NCBI GenBank assembly: GCA_946699065.1
Contig: CAMPDV010000089.1
Coordinates: 1-64,000, forward strand
Source: Loxodes magnus
Taxonomy: Eukaryota; Ciliophora; Karyorelictea; Loxodida; Loxodidae
DNA length: 64,000 nucleotides
Direction of reading: 5' to 3'
The position numbers and the translations under genes were made by a program. This document shows, piece by piece, positions 38,109-48,899 of the stretch. How positions within the stretch are numbered: position 1 is the stretch's first letter; each line of letters starts with the position of its first letter. The notes under the pieces were generated by a model. That model saw nothing but the letters and a program-made list of their open reading frames with translations. It was not told the origin of the DNA and did no database searches.

Positions 38109-38906
38109 ATGATGTTAAGCAAGCAGTAGAAAATTGAAGCAAAGAAAGCCAGAAAGCTTGCACAAAAGCAAATAGAACATCAAATAAAAGAACTTACCGA
38201 CCCTGACTCTCCTCCATCGGTAAAAGGAAAGCGCCTTGAAGGGAATACTAAGGAGCAGGAATCTGATACAATCGAATCATTAAGCAATCAAATTTGACTT
38301 ATGAAGAAAAATTTCTAAAAGCAGGATGAGGTAATATTTAATCTCGCAGAAAAGATAAAGGAACTCCTAAATACAATTGAAGAACTTAATTAGGAAACAA
38401 ACTGTTTAAGGAATCAACTGATACAAAGTCAAGTAGTGACTAAAGAACAACTCTGACTATAATCCTAATCTAGATCTAACAAAGCTGACAGAATGGACAT
38501 TGAATAAGAATAAAAAACATAGAACTAATAGAATTAATAAGAATTGAAATAAGAATAGAATATAATAGCTAGAATAGAAAAGATAGAGAGCCACTTATAT
38601 CCAGAATTCAAGCCTTAAATCACCAAATATAGAAGATGCTGGTTCTGCCATTCAAATAACCATTTACTGAAGACTTGCCAAAGCTTTAAGTAACTAAAGA
38701 GAAAGGAAGATCAAAAGACGTGAAGATAACTTACAAGACTATACGTAACTCCATAAGGAGTATTCAAGAAGAAGATTTCCAACGGAACAAGAAGACTATC
38801 ATAGTGGTTACCTCCCACTTAAAAAACTTGGTCGTGGTTTCCACCACGTTAAAAAACTGGCAGCGAGAACCTGGTTTAGATTCCAGGGAACACAAACTTT
38901 TTTTGA
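38109..38906 (+). CDS. gag-like ORF1 (family C), intact, CCHC knuckle
   Basis: ATG 38109 (a second in-frame ATG follows at once) to TGA 38904-38906, 265 codons. Basic head; acidic linker (ELTDPDSPPSVKGKRLEG); coiled coil about residues 75-125 (KIKELLNTIEELNQETNCLR); zinc knuckle about residues 179-192, CWFCHSNNHLLKTC, with W encoded TGG. Tail KTWRQLTRLYVTPQGVF, then RRLSWWLPPT with the first W encoded by TGG and TGA nearby. Related copies: 41873 (+), 49698 (-), 55753 (+). The 3' region contains two stems, CGTGG/CCACG (about 38831-38847) and CCTGG/CCAGG (about 38870-38887), which are also kept in the other copies. RNA-binding ORF1 protein of a non-LTR-like element is the likely role. Confidence 0.75.
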
Positions 38907-38909
38907 CTT

Positions 38910-39590
38910 TTAGTTTACTATATATATATATGTATATATAAAATAAATATAGCGAGCGAAAATTGAAAAGAAAAGAAACAATGTAAGCAAAATTACATAA
39001 GAAAATAAAACATTTAAAAGTAAAAATTCTTCGAATCAAAATTAAATAAATTATTTTCATTCTTTTTATTTTTTCACATTTCTATTTTAATTATGATATA
39101 AATAATTTTAATCACACTTAAATTTTTCTTAAATTATGATATGCTCGTTCTTTGCCTTCAAATTTTTTATTTTATTTTTTTAACTTTTGAATTAAAAAGT
39201 TTATCTTATTCTATTAGATAAAACAATTTTTATATTTAAAGAATTTAAAATTTTATATATTCTAATCTTTGAATAATAGGATTTTACTATAAATTTTAGT
39301 TTTATTTTTTATGATATCTTAAAGGAATTTAATTTTTACTTAAAATAAAATTTTAACATTTTATTTCGATTTACTTATATTTACAATTTTTTTAAATATT
39401 TTAATCTTAACTTTTTTACTTTACTTTAAGATCAAAGAGCGTAAATTTTTTTATTTTACCAAATTTCCTTTTTAATTTTTCTGGATTACTCTATATTAAA
39501 ACTTGATACTTTCTTTTTTAATTAAATTAAATTTAATTCAATTTAAAATAAGTTTGCCTTTAGGCTAGAAGCTTGAAAAGTTTTCAACAT
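38910..39590. other. AT-rich DNA
   Basis: Includes a TA microsatellite at 38922-38940. No gene recognised. Confidence 0.5.
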
Positions 39591-39594
39591 CCAA

Positions 39595-40265
39595 AAAATT
39601 CTCCTTTCTCTAATAATATATAAGCTTCCATCTAGTGATTTTTATTTTCTATTTCAGATTTTTCATCGATTGATGGAAAGAAAGTCGTTACTTTCCATCA
39701 GGTCGATCTCCAGATTGTTCTTCTTATTTATCTTACTATGAATATTTCTGTCATAAGTTCTATCGACTTTTGCATATGTTGCATAGTTTTTTATTTTTTT
39801 TAATTTTAGTTCTGCTTTCTCTTTTCTTTAATTGCAATGGAACACTATCTTTCGATTAGGACTTTTTTCAGATTTATTCCAGTTTTCTCTCAATCTCTGT
39901 ATTAATTTATGCTTATTCATCTAGTTGTTTTCGTCTTTTCTATTGTCGAATTATTTCTCTAACTATTTGTTCTGTAGTGTTTCTAAATTTTCCGCAAACT
40001 GAAACTTATAATCTTCAATAAATTCTCAACCTCTTATCTTTTTTGTATTTCTTCTTTCAATGTTCGAGTATTATTATCAGTTTTCTTATTAGATCTAGCA
40101 TAAAAGTTATTAAATACTATTTACGACCTTATCGTTCAAGTAGTCTCATATTTTAATGCATTAAAGTCAATTATTAATGGAAGGTTTTTTTATAGTTCTT
40201 TGGCGAAACCTTAGTATCTCCCTTCTATTCTTATTTTTTTTAGAGTTGTTGTTTATAAATTATTT
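39595..40265 (-). CDS. gag-like coiled-coil ORF
   Basis: One minus-strand frame over about 210 codons, with protein-like blocks REILRFRQRTIKKPSINN, FIEDYKFQFAENLETLQNKQ, HKLIQRLRENWNKSEKSPN and KNYATYAKVDRTYDRNIHSK. The middle is coiled coil. No CCHC knuckle. It ends across a perfect 10-bp stem at 39671-39700 (TGATGGAAAG / CTTTCCATCA on the plus strand). Start is uncertain because no in-frame ATG is obvious near 40250. The layout matches the other ORF1-like elements. Confidence 0.5.
39665..39706 (-). other. perfect stem-loop at an element 3' end
   Basis: TGATGGAAAG (39671-39680) and CTTTCCATCA (39691-39700) form a 10-bp perfect stem with a 10-nt loop; ATCGA on the left and TCGAT on the right extend it with a small bulge. 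It occupies the same relative position as the 3' stem-loops of the other element families but differs in sequence. Confidence 0.6.
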
Positions 40266-40269
40266 TTTT

Positions 40270-41870
40270 ATTTTTTTATTTTAAAAATTTCTTGGAAATA
40301 TAATTCCCTACCATTAAAAAAAATTTATTTAATTTTGTTTAATGATTTATTATTATTGCTTGCTTAATATTTTATTTTTTCAATTGAGGTTTAGTAAATA
40401 ATCTTTTTTATTAACATTTAATTTTAATTATTTTCAGTTTAAGAAAATTTATCTATTTTTTTATTTCTAAAATTATTTTTTAGTTTTGTATCAAGTTTTT
40501 TATCTATGACTTGCTGGTTTTAAAAATCAGTTGAAAAAAATATTTTGTCATTAATTTTTGAGCAAACCCAAATTTACTTTACAAAAAATTAGATTTAAAA
40601 TCTTTTTGAGTTTAAAATTACATTTTCTTAGCAAATATTAAACAAGTTACTAGGTTTTTTTATTTTATTTAACAAATATATAAGTTATTAATTTTTATAA
40701 ATACTTAGTTAGAATAGATTCATTATTTTTGAATAAGCTTTACATTCAAATTATTCTATATTAAAATTAGAAAATATTTGCTTTATTTTTAAATTTACAA
40801 ATTTATAAATAAATTGATTATATTTATTAGGAATTTAAGATAAATGATATTTATTCTTTTAAAATTTTATAATTGCTTCTTAGAAACTCAATTAATTTAT
40901 CTTATATTATAAAGGTATAAAATTAATTTAAATTATGAATAAATATTTTAAAATTGAAGTTTAGTATATTTGCAAATATTTAGTTTCTAAGCAATTAAAT
41001 CATTTTTATTTATTTACCTAAATTAGTTTTTATGTGAAATGATTTTATATGCAAGTTTTTTCAAAAATTCTGTTTTTCTGAATAAAAATTCAATAAATAT
41101 TATTCTTTTTTTTATTCTGTATTTAATGAGAAATAATTTTTTTCTTATTTTCATAAATTTTACACATTTTTTTAACAAATTTGTATTCACAATTGTAAAT
41201 ATTTTGGGAAATGTTCTTTCAATAAGGGTGTTATTGCTAAGGAAGGAATTTTAAAATTTTTTATATAAAATTGCGATTTTTTAATATTTTAAATATAAAA
41301 AGAAATTTTACTTCTATGAGATTTATACAGAATAAAGTTTTTTATTACATTTCTTCCAAAAAATCTTTAATAATATATCTGAGAAAATTTTTTTTTATCT
41401 ACTGTCAGTATTTATTTAATGAAAAAGTGAAGAAAATATATTTTTTTATTTTTAGTTGCTTATTTTTCTCTCTTTTTTATAAAAATTTAAAACACTCATA
41501 TACATTTTCCAAAATTCACGCTGTTCCATTATCGTTCTTTTTTATTCAAAAAAAAACTTATAAAATAATTTTAAAATTCATTCTGAACTTTCCCTAATAA
41601 TCTTTAACAATTTTTAATTCAAATAATTCAAAATTTTCCTAATTTTTTAAATTCATTTCTTCGAATACTTTTCACTAAATAAAAATTTTTCTATTTTTTA
41701 TTTATTTTTTATAATTTTGTTCAAACTTTCATTTGTTTAGCCCCTAATTTAAAGACTTTATTCACCCACAAAATATTATCCACCTAATTGTTGAGCAATT
41801 TTTTTCGCAAAAATAAACATTATTATTATACTTTTATCTTATTAATTTCTTATTATTTTCTTTTTAAAAA
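40270..41870. other. AT-rich DNA with a stop-poor segment
   Basis: No recognised gene. The segment 41039-41597 is unusual because it contains two adjoining plus-strand frames (71 and 108 codons) free of TAA, TAG and TGA in strongly AT-rich DNA; see findings. Confidence 0.5.
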
Positions 41871-41872
41871 AA

Positions 41873-42673
41873 ATGGATTAATCTCTTCGACTCTCAAAGA
41901 ATTAACTTAAAAACCTAAAGAGAAAAGTGGCAAAAGAAATTTAGAAAAAACAATAGCAACGAGAGGAGTCAAGTTCGTCATCAGAAGGTAAAGTGATGGT
42001 AGGACCTATAGAGATAAGATAACCTAAGAACGAAGCTGATCAAAAACTTTAAATTTAATTAGATCAAATGTAAAAATTAATTTCAAAGTATGAAGAAATA
42101 GCTTATAACTAGGGAGAAAAAATAAGGGAATTAATGAATAGCATAGAGGATTAAAACAACGAATTATTAATACTCAGAAGACAGCTCATTCAAAGTAATT
42201 TGATAACGGAAGAATAACTCTGAACTTAGTCACAATAAAACTTTAAATATGACACGAAAATGGAAATAGAAAAGACACCAATATACTCAAAAGTAGAATA
42301 AAATCCAGGAAAAGAAATGATCGATATGAACTTCATTTAAAGACTAGAAAAAATAGAAAATAAACTATCGATAAAAAGAATGAAATAAAAATGAGAAAAT
42401 AAACTGTGCTGATATTGCAAATCAAATAATCATTTATTAAGAAACTGCTGATAATGAAAGAGAATAAACGAATAAGAGCAGAAAAGAACATGAAGACAAC
42501 TTAACAAACTATGGATAACGCAAACTGGGATTTATAAATAAATACTCTTCGCAAGACCACTTGGAAGTCTATAGTGGTAACCTCCCACTTTCAAAAAAGG
42601 TCGTGGAACACACCCACGTTTAAAAAAATGTCCGCAGGAACTGGTCGAAATTCCAGGAAATGCAAAACCTTAA
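41873..42673 (+). CDS. gag-like ORF1 (family C), CCHC knuckle with TGA-Trp
   Basis: ATG 41873. Head MDQSLRLSKNQLKNLKRK; Ser/Glu linker (EESSSSSEGKVMVGPIEI); coiled coil about residues 55-110; zinc knuckle about residues 177-190, CWYCKSNNHLLRNC, in which W is TGA, where the copy at 38109 has TGG. Tail RTWRQLNKLWITQTGIY then SLQWWQPPT, with both W of QWW reading TGG and TGA as in its relative. The homologous end falls at 42670; there the frame has TAA instead of the TGA used by the 38-kb copy, so either it reads on or the copy has lost its stop. Stems CGTGG/CCACG and CTGG/CCAG lie at 42590-42660. Confidence 0.72.
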
Positions 42674-43008
42674 TAACTTTAAATATATTATTATTATTAT
42701 TATTTTCTTTTTATTTTGTTTAATTTGAAAATTAAAATTTTACTTTTTAAACTTTTAATTTCGTAAAATTTAATTTAATTTAATTAAAATTATCAGCTAA
42801 CATTTTTCTTTAATTATAATATTTTAGCAAATTTAACAAAACTCTTAATTTCAAATAAAATTATAAAAAAAAGCTAAACAAAAGTTCTTTTAATGTAAAA
42901 TAATGAAAAAATATTTTAACTTAAAAAATAAAAAATTTAGAAAAAATTAAGCAAAAACTGTATAACTTTTATTCCTAAACTAAATTTATTATATATAATT
43001 TAATTTAA

Positions 43009-43366
43009 ATGGGTGGAAAGCTCTCTCCTTCGGATGCTGCTTGGAAGCTTAGCAAGGCAACAAAAAAAATGAGCGCGGACGGAGGATAAATCGGAAGAAG
43101 AGAAACCAATTACAAGAGAAGGAAGATGTGACAAGCTGGAGAAATCTGAATGTCAGGAGAAAACTTTCTTTATCATGGTCGGGGAAATGTACCCGTAATC
43201 GCATATTGCATCCTATGCTTTGGAAGGAAAAATTACATGGACGTATCGCATGAAGAGGAAACAAGGAAAGAGAGAAAAGAGAGACCTATAAAAAAAACTT
43301 TCGACATTAAATAAAATTAATTTAAAGAGCTACGCACCAATGAGAGTGCTACGCACTCTATAATCG
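43009..43366 (+). CDS. small Cys/Gly-rich element ORF ending in a 3' stem-loop
   Basis: ATG 43009 (MGGKLSPSDAAWKLSKATKK) opens a frame of about 100 codons before the element 3' end. It includes YHGRGNVPVIAYCILCFGRK with a CxxC pair and a basic tail (EEETRKERKERPIKKTF), then FKELRTNESAT, which also occurs where other elements enter their stem-loop. GC content is higher than around it. No relative of the body was found in the window, but the 3' end is the shared family D stem-loop at 43326-43366. The frame formally continues to TGA 43438-43440. Function unknown. Confidence 0.5.
43326..43366 (+). other. shared 3' stem-loop (family D type)
   Basis: AGAG (43327-43330) pairs with CTCT before ATAAT; inner GCAC pairs with GTGC around CAATGAGA. 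Same order and spacing as at 9918, 50000 and 57641. A TTTA-rich tail follows. Confidence 0.7.
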
Positions 43367-43502
43367 AATTTATTTATTTTATTTAGATCCCATCAGAATT
43401 ACTGCAGTCCATAGTTAAGTTCTCCTATAGTGTAAAATGATAAATTAAAAAATTTAAAAAATTGTTAGCCAAATTAATAAACTTTTATAATAATAATCCA
43501 CT

Positions 43503-44225
43503 AAAGTGACAACACCTTTATCAGGCTAGTCACTAATTAGAGTTTGTAAAACATTTTCATCCTCAATAAGGTTTTGCAGTCGAATTCTTCTGGCTTCTTT
43601 GGGTCGTAAATTCTTATTGCTTACTTGTTTTCTCCTCTAGATAAGAATTGGAAAGCAAAACCGTACTATCAGTTTTCGTTACATCAGAGTATCCATAATA
43701 TTTGGGACTTCTAAATAAGGTTAAAATATATAGTCTTCGGTTTGGTTTGCAGTAAATCTTAATTTGGCTGTAAGTACCTTTTTCTATTGCAAAATCTTAC
43801 TTATTAAAATTTGTAACAATTTCTTATCTTGTGGCCTTATTTTTTGCAGTATTGCATTAAACTTTTCTTTTTTAGGGAAAAAACTTTGGATTAATTCTGC
43901 TTTTCTCACGACTCTGGATAAATTCATTGGTAGGATCTAGATTTTCTCCAATTGATTAATTCCCTAATCATAAATTTATTTTAACCTCCTTTCGATTGTA
44001 CTGAATTACATTTCCATCTAATAAGAGAGAGGCTATTAGTTAATTTCTTATTTGATACTAATTAATCAATTTGTTGATAGTTAGCATAATAGATTAATTA
44101 ATTTATTTTATATCTAAACTTTTTTGTTAGTTTCTAATTGTTCAATTATAGCATGTAAAAATAATTACTTAAGTCTGATTAATTATTTGGTTTTTTTTAT
44201 AGGTCTGCTATTTCTTAGGAGCCAT
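43503..44225 (-). CDS. gag-like ORF starting MAPKK, with 3' stem-loop
   Basis: ATG 44225-44223 to TGA 43565-43563, 220 codons in one frame (the feature includes the 3' stem). Head MAPKKQQTYKKNQIINQT; middle NQLIASLLLDGNVIQYNRKE, LDPTNEFIQSREKSRINPKF; end RSPKYYGYSDVTKTDSTVLL, EEKTSKQQEFTTQRSQKNS. No CCHC knuckle. Just beyond the stop another frame reads RRIRLQNLIEDENVLQTLIS, so a frameshift near the end is possible. The 3' stem AGTGAC (43505-43510) / GTCACT (43529-43534) resembles the family B stem AGTGAT/ATCACT. The head matches the copy at 35714. Confidence 0.55.
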
Positions 44226-44503
44226 TTTATTTTATATCTAATAAATTTTTATCTAACTTTATACTTTAAATGAAATAAAATATTAGATTTTTGAAAGCCA
44301 ATACTTTATTCTTTTATAGTATAAAGCTAACCTTTTTATATATTATTAAACATATTACTTTTGATTTAATTAACTTCAAATTTTTATAAAGTTTTAAAAA
44401 TACGCAAGTTTAACTCAATTCTTATTCAATATCATCTTCACGCTATCACTCGCCTCTATATTCTAAAAACTACATTTTACCAAATGTATATTGAATAGTT
44501 CAT

Positions 44504-46990
44504 TCAACTCATTCTAACTTCAAATCTAATTAAATTTAATTCTATACTTACCTTATTTTATATTTGAGTAATCTCCAAAATTTTAAGTAAACCTGATATG
44601 TTCCACTTTCTCACAGTTTTGTCACCTGCTCCCGATATGATCCATTTGTTGTCCTTACTCAAAGTCACAGATCTTATTCATCCTTGATGACCTTAAAATG
44701 TTGAAACGCATTCACCAGTTTTAAAGTTCCAGATCTTTATCGTTTCATCTCAACTTCCAGATACAATTCATTTCTAGTCACTTGTAATTGATACCGAGTA
44801 AACTCAATACATATGTCCAGATAAAGTTTTCTCACAGTTTCCAGTCTGGAAATCCCATATTTTTATAGTTGCATCTCAAGATGTTGAAATGATTCATTTC
44901 TGGTCACTTGTTATTGCTAACGAGGTGACCTGATCTGTATGTCCAGATAAAGTTTTCTCACAGTTTTCATTCTGGAAATACCATATTTTTATAGTTTTAT
45001 CTGCAGATGCTGAAATGATTCATTTCTGGTCACTTGTTATTGCTAACGAGGTGACTTGATCTGTATGTCCAGATAAAGTTTTCGTACAGTTTTCATTCTG
45101 GAAATACCATATTTTTATAGTTTTATCTGCAGATGCTGAAATGATTCATTTCTGGTCACTTGTAATTGATACCAAACAAACTGAACTCATATGTCCAGAT
45201 AAAGTTTTCTTACAGTTTCCAGTTTGGAAATCCCATATTTTTATAGTTGTATCTGCAGATGCTGAAATGATTCATTTCTGGTCACTTGTAATTGATACCG
45301 AGCAAACTGAACTCATATGTCCAGATAAAGTTTTCTTACAGTTTCCAGTTTGGAAATCCCATATTTTTATAGTTGTATCTGCAGATGCTGAAATGATTCA
45401 TTTCTGGTCACTTGTTATTACTAACGAGAAAACTGAACTCTTATGTCGAGATAAAGTTTTCTTACAGTTTCCAGTTTGGAAATCCCATATTTTTATAGTT
45501 GCATCTGCAGATGCTGAAATGATTCATTTCTGGTCACTTGTTATTACTAACGAGGTGACTTGATCTGTATGTCCAGATAAAGTTTTCGTACAGTTTTCAT
45601 TCTGGAAATCCCATATTTTTATAGTTTTATCTGCAGATGCTGAAATGATTCATTTCTGGTCACTTGTAATTGATACCGAGGTGACTTGATCTGTATGTCC
45701 AGATAAAGTTTTCGTACAGTTTTCATTCTGGAAATCCCATATTTTTATAGTTTTATCTGCAGATGCTGAAATGATTCATTTCTGGTCACTTGCAATTGAT
45801 ACCGAGGTGACTTGATCTGTATGTCCAGATAAAGTTTTCTCATAGTTTTCATTCTGGAAATCCCATATTTTTATAGTTTTATCTGCAGATGCTGAAATGA
45901 TTCATTTCTGGTCACTTGTTATTACTAACGAGAAAACTGAACTCTTATGTCCAAATAAAGTTTTCGTACAGTTTTCATTCTGGAAATCCCATATTTTTAT
46001 AGTTGCATCTGCAGATGCTGAAATGATTCATTTCTGGTCACTTGTTATTACTAACGAGGTGACTTGATCTGTATGTCCAGATAAAGTTTTCGTACAGTTT
46101 TCATTCTGGAAATCCCATATTTTTATAGTTTTATCTGCAGATGCTGAAATGATTCATTTCTGGTCACTTGTAATTGATACCGAGCAAACTGAACTCATAT
46201 GTCCAGATAAAGTTTTCGTACAGTTTTCATTCTGGAAATCCCATATTTTTATAGTTTTATCTGCAGATGCTGAAATGATTCATTTCTGGTCAATTGTAAT
46301 TGATACCGAGAAAATTGAACTCATATGTCCAGTCAAAGTATATTAGGAATCATTTGCTTATTTGCTTATTTCAATCTTTGTTAACTTCGCTTAATCGAAA
46401 TTACAATTTATAAAAGTTGCATTTGTAATATCAGCTTCTTACATATTTGCTTCAGAAAAATTACATTATTCAAAATAAGAATTTCTTAAATCAGCCACAC
46501 TAACTTATATTCTTCCTAAGTCCTTATTTACAAATTTATAATTCATATAATTCAACAGAGTTATTGCATTAGCTGCTGCTTTCTCTATCTCATTATTCTA
46601 CTTGGATAATTCAATCAATTCCAATAATTTCTACTCTATTTACGTATCCCTATATTCATTTAACTATTTAAGGATTTCCTTCTTTTTTATTAAACCAGAT
46701 CTATTCAAAATATTTTATTATATTTAGGGATATTTTATTTCTTGATCCTTTAACTGATTTAAAATTTCTTTCAATCCTTGAACATCTATATTGTCAAAAT
46801 TATATAAAATCTTTTTATCTTTATTTTTTTATGATTCTTAGATATTAACTTGCTAAGCTTCTATATTTTATCAATTTTCTTATATTTATTTCTCTACATT
46901 TTCATTAGACTAAGGTTCACTACTTATCTATTCTCCCTTTTATAAGTACTTACTATCAATAACGAAATCTTAATCACTGTTAGATTTCAT
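44504..46990 (-). CDS. pentapeptide-repeat / WD40 protein with expanded repeat array
   Basis: ATG 46990-46988 to TGA 44506-44504, 828 codons in one frame, no introns. Residues 1-165 are polar and helical; about 170-215 form a pentapeptide repeat (VADLRNSYFEQCNFSEANMQ, ITNATFINCNFDQAKL); from about 220 there are 13 to 14 WD repeats (GHMSSVCSVSITSDQKWIIS, ASADKTIKIWDFQNENCTKT), enough for two seven-bladed propellers. The W of DQKWIIS is TGA in nearly every copy, the W of IKIWDF always TGG. The end (GAGDKTVRKWNI) matches the end of the 50.5-kb gene, including the segment after the propeller. Likely an interaction scaffold. The N-terminal part lacks the RING-like domain of its relative. Confidence 0.9.
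44600..46340 (-). repeat. 126-bp tandem repeat array coding WD40 blades
   Basis: About 13 to 14 units of 126 bp (42 codons); inner copies are nearly identical and outer copies diverged. Variants alternate at the blade start (GHMSSV, GHTDQV, GHKSSV), which shows recent exchange between units. The frame is kept throughout. Confidence 0.92.
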
Positions 46991-47880
46991 TTTATAAGTT
47001 ATTATAAAAAATTCTTAAAAAGGTATAAAATACAAGAATTATTAAGAATATAAAACTTTTATCATATCATTCATTTCATTTTTATAAAATAGCTGCTAGA
47101 AAACAATATTTTCACTGTCAAAATTACTATTTTTAATTAAAAAAGATATTAATAAATTTTGGATTCTAGAAGCTTTTTACAAAATAAATTTAAACATTAA
47201 AAATAATAATAGTCTTAGAACATTAATTTTAAACTAAACACTAACTAATTTTATTAAATTTTTGTATTTTCTTAAACTAAAATTATTAAACTATAAAATA
47301 AAATGCTTATCATATAAAGTTTTAAATTATTAGTTAATTAAACTAAGTAAGCTATATTAATAGATATTTTTGTTAGCTTAAAAATAAAATACTATTTGTA
47401 TGATTTATCTAAAATAGATTAAAAAGATTTAAAATAATTAATTTGCGCTATCTTTCCTAATTATATTATTGAAATAAAATTGCTTTTCTTTCCTCAAAAT
47501 AAAGAAATGATTTTATAGGTTGTAATATAATGCTGAATTATTAAAATCTTTAGAATGATTTATTTAAATATAATCACTTTGTGATAATTAAATTGGAAAT
47601 AATTAAAACATTATTTCTATTTAATTTTCATTCACTTTTTTTAATTATTACACTAAATTAAAAAAATGCTTAAAATCCTTAATAATTAAAAATATTTATT
47701 TAGAAATAGGCATTCTTAATTCCTTTTATATTATTTAATTTTTTTACAAAAATTATACATTAATCGTTTATATAGATCACCCTTCAACTTAAAAGTAAAA
47801 GTTGTATTTTTATATATATAGTTTTCTCTAACTTCTCCCTATCTTTAATTTAATCTAAAATCTTGTTTCTTTTTCCAGTT
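46991..47880. other. AT-rich intergenic DNA
   Basis: Upstream of the pentapeptide-WD40 gene (-). No motif or gene recognised. Confidence 0.5.
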
Positions 47881-47888
47881 TTTTTATT

Positions 47889-48696
47889 TCATGAGGGGTA
47901 AAATTCAGTAAGTCTTTTTCTTAATTCCTAAAGTATTTCATAAGATGATACTTCTTGTTCTTTTATATCTTGGACATTTCCGTCAAAAGTATCATTTACT
48001 GTTGCAAATTAAGCATCTCTTTTCTTAGCCTATGAAATATTTTTTCTTTTCTTTCTATTTCAATGGGGATTTTTTTTTATTTTTTCTGCGAATTTTCTTC
48101 TATTTATCAGAGTTTTGAAGAAAATTAAACTCAATTTTTCTCGTCTTGTTCTTTACTTATTTAAATATTATTCTCTAATCCTGTCATTTACATAAGCTCG
48201 AGCTTTATTTTTTTCTTTTTACAATATGGACTAATCATCATCTCTATGATTTATTGGTTCTTTATTTATTTAGAATATTTCTTTCTTCTATGAGTTTAAG
48301 TCAGTCCTCTTTGAATTTTTTATTTCCTTTGTAAGCGTATAAATAATTTGTTTCATCTAGTAAGAATCCATTTGTTCAATTTTAATATTATCTAAACCAA
48401 AAATATAAGGATTTAAAATAAATTATAGTATTATGGCTTCTTCATTTAATTTTTTATTTCTTAATTACTACTTTTACTAATTCCATTAAATGGTCTTTTT
48501 TTTCAGCTTTCAATGGAGAGGCTAAGAGTCTTGTTAACTTTTTATTCTGTATTTTTTCTCAAGTTCTTCTTTGCTTGCTAATTATTGATCAAAAGAAGTT
48601 TAGATTTATTAAAGATAAGGCGTGGTAAAAGAAAGCGCTTCTGTTTTCTCTCCTAATCTGAGAGAATGTTAGAAAACCTTTCATGAAACTAACCAT
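47889..48696 (-). CDS. gag-like coiled-coil ORF, frameshift close to the start
   Basis: From about 48650 to TGA 47891-47889 one frame gives about 250 codons of charged helical protein (TTPYLQQIQTSFDQQLASKE, KQQLRNKKLNEEAIILQF, MKQIIYTLTKEIKNSKRTDL, LSLIFFKTLINRRKFAEKIK, DIKEQEVSSYEILQELRKRL, TEFYPS). The ATG at 48696-48694 gives MVSFMKGFLTFSQIRRE, like MISFKKGFYIISSIQER at 8872, but in a different frame. Relative to the 8.9-kb copy one base is missing in GAGAAAACxGAAGC. So either a recent 1-base deletion or a frameshift in translation. Beyond the head the two proteins differ. No CCHC knuckle. Confidence 0.5.
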
Positions 48697-48899
48697 TTTA
48701 TATTATTGTTCTAAAATAAAAAAAATCTTAATATTTCATAATTTTAATAACCGAAACTTTTTATTATTTGAAGAATTATAATTTCTTTAAATGCTTAAAA
48801 TTTTTAAATTATTAATAAAATTTTTTAAATAATCTTACTTTTTATCTTTTAGAATTTCACAAAATTAAAAAATTATTATTATTATTATTGATAACTAAA

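Noticed and set aside
44555-44575. GTAAGT-like intron start after the propeller in both WD40 paralogues (also near 50570)
   Set aside because: No convincing acceptor follows, and the frame reads through to TGA in both genes.
45141-46346. Repetitive plus-strand ORFs with MIHFWSLVI units
   Set aside because: Antisense reading of the WD40 repeat array of the minus-strand gene; no independent support.
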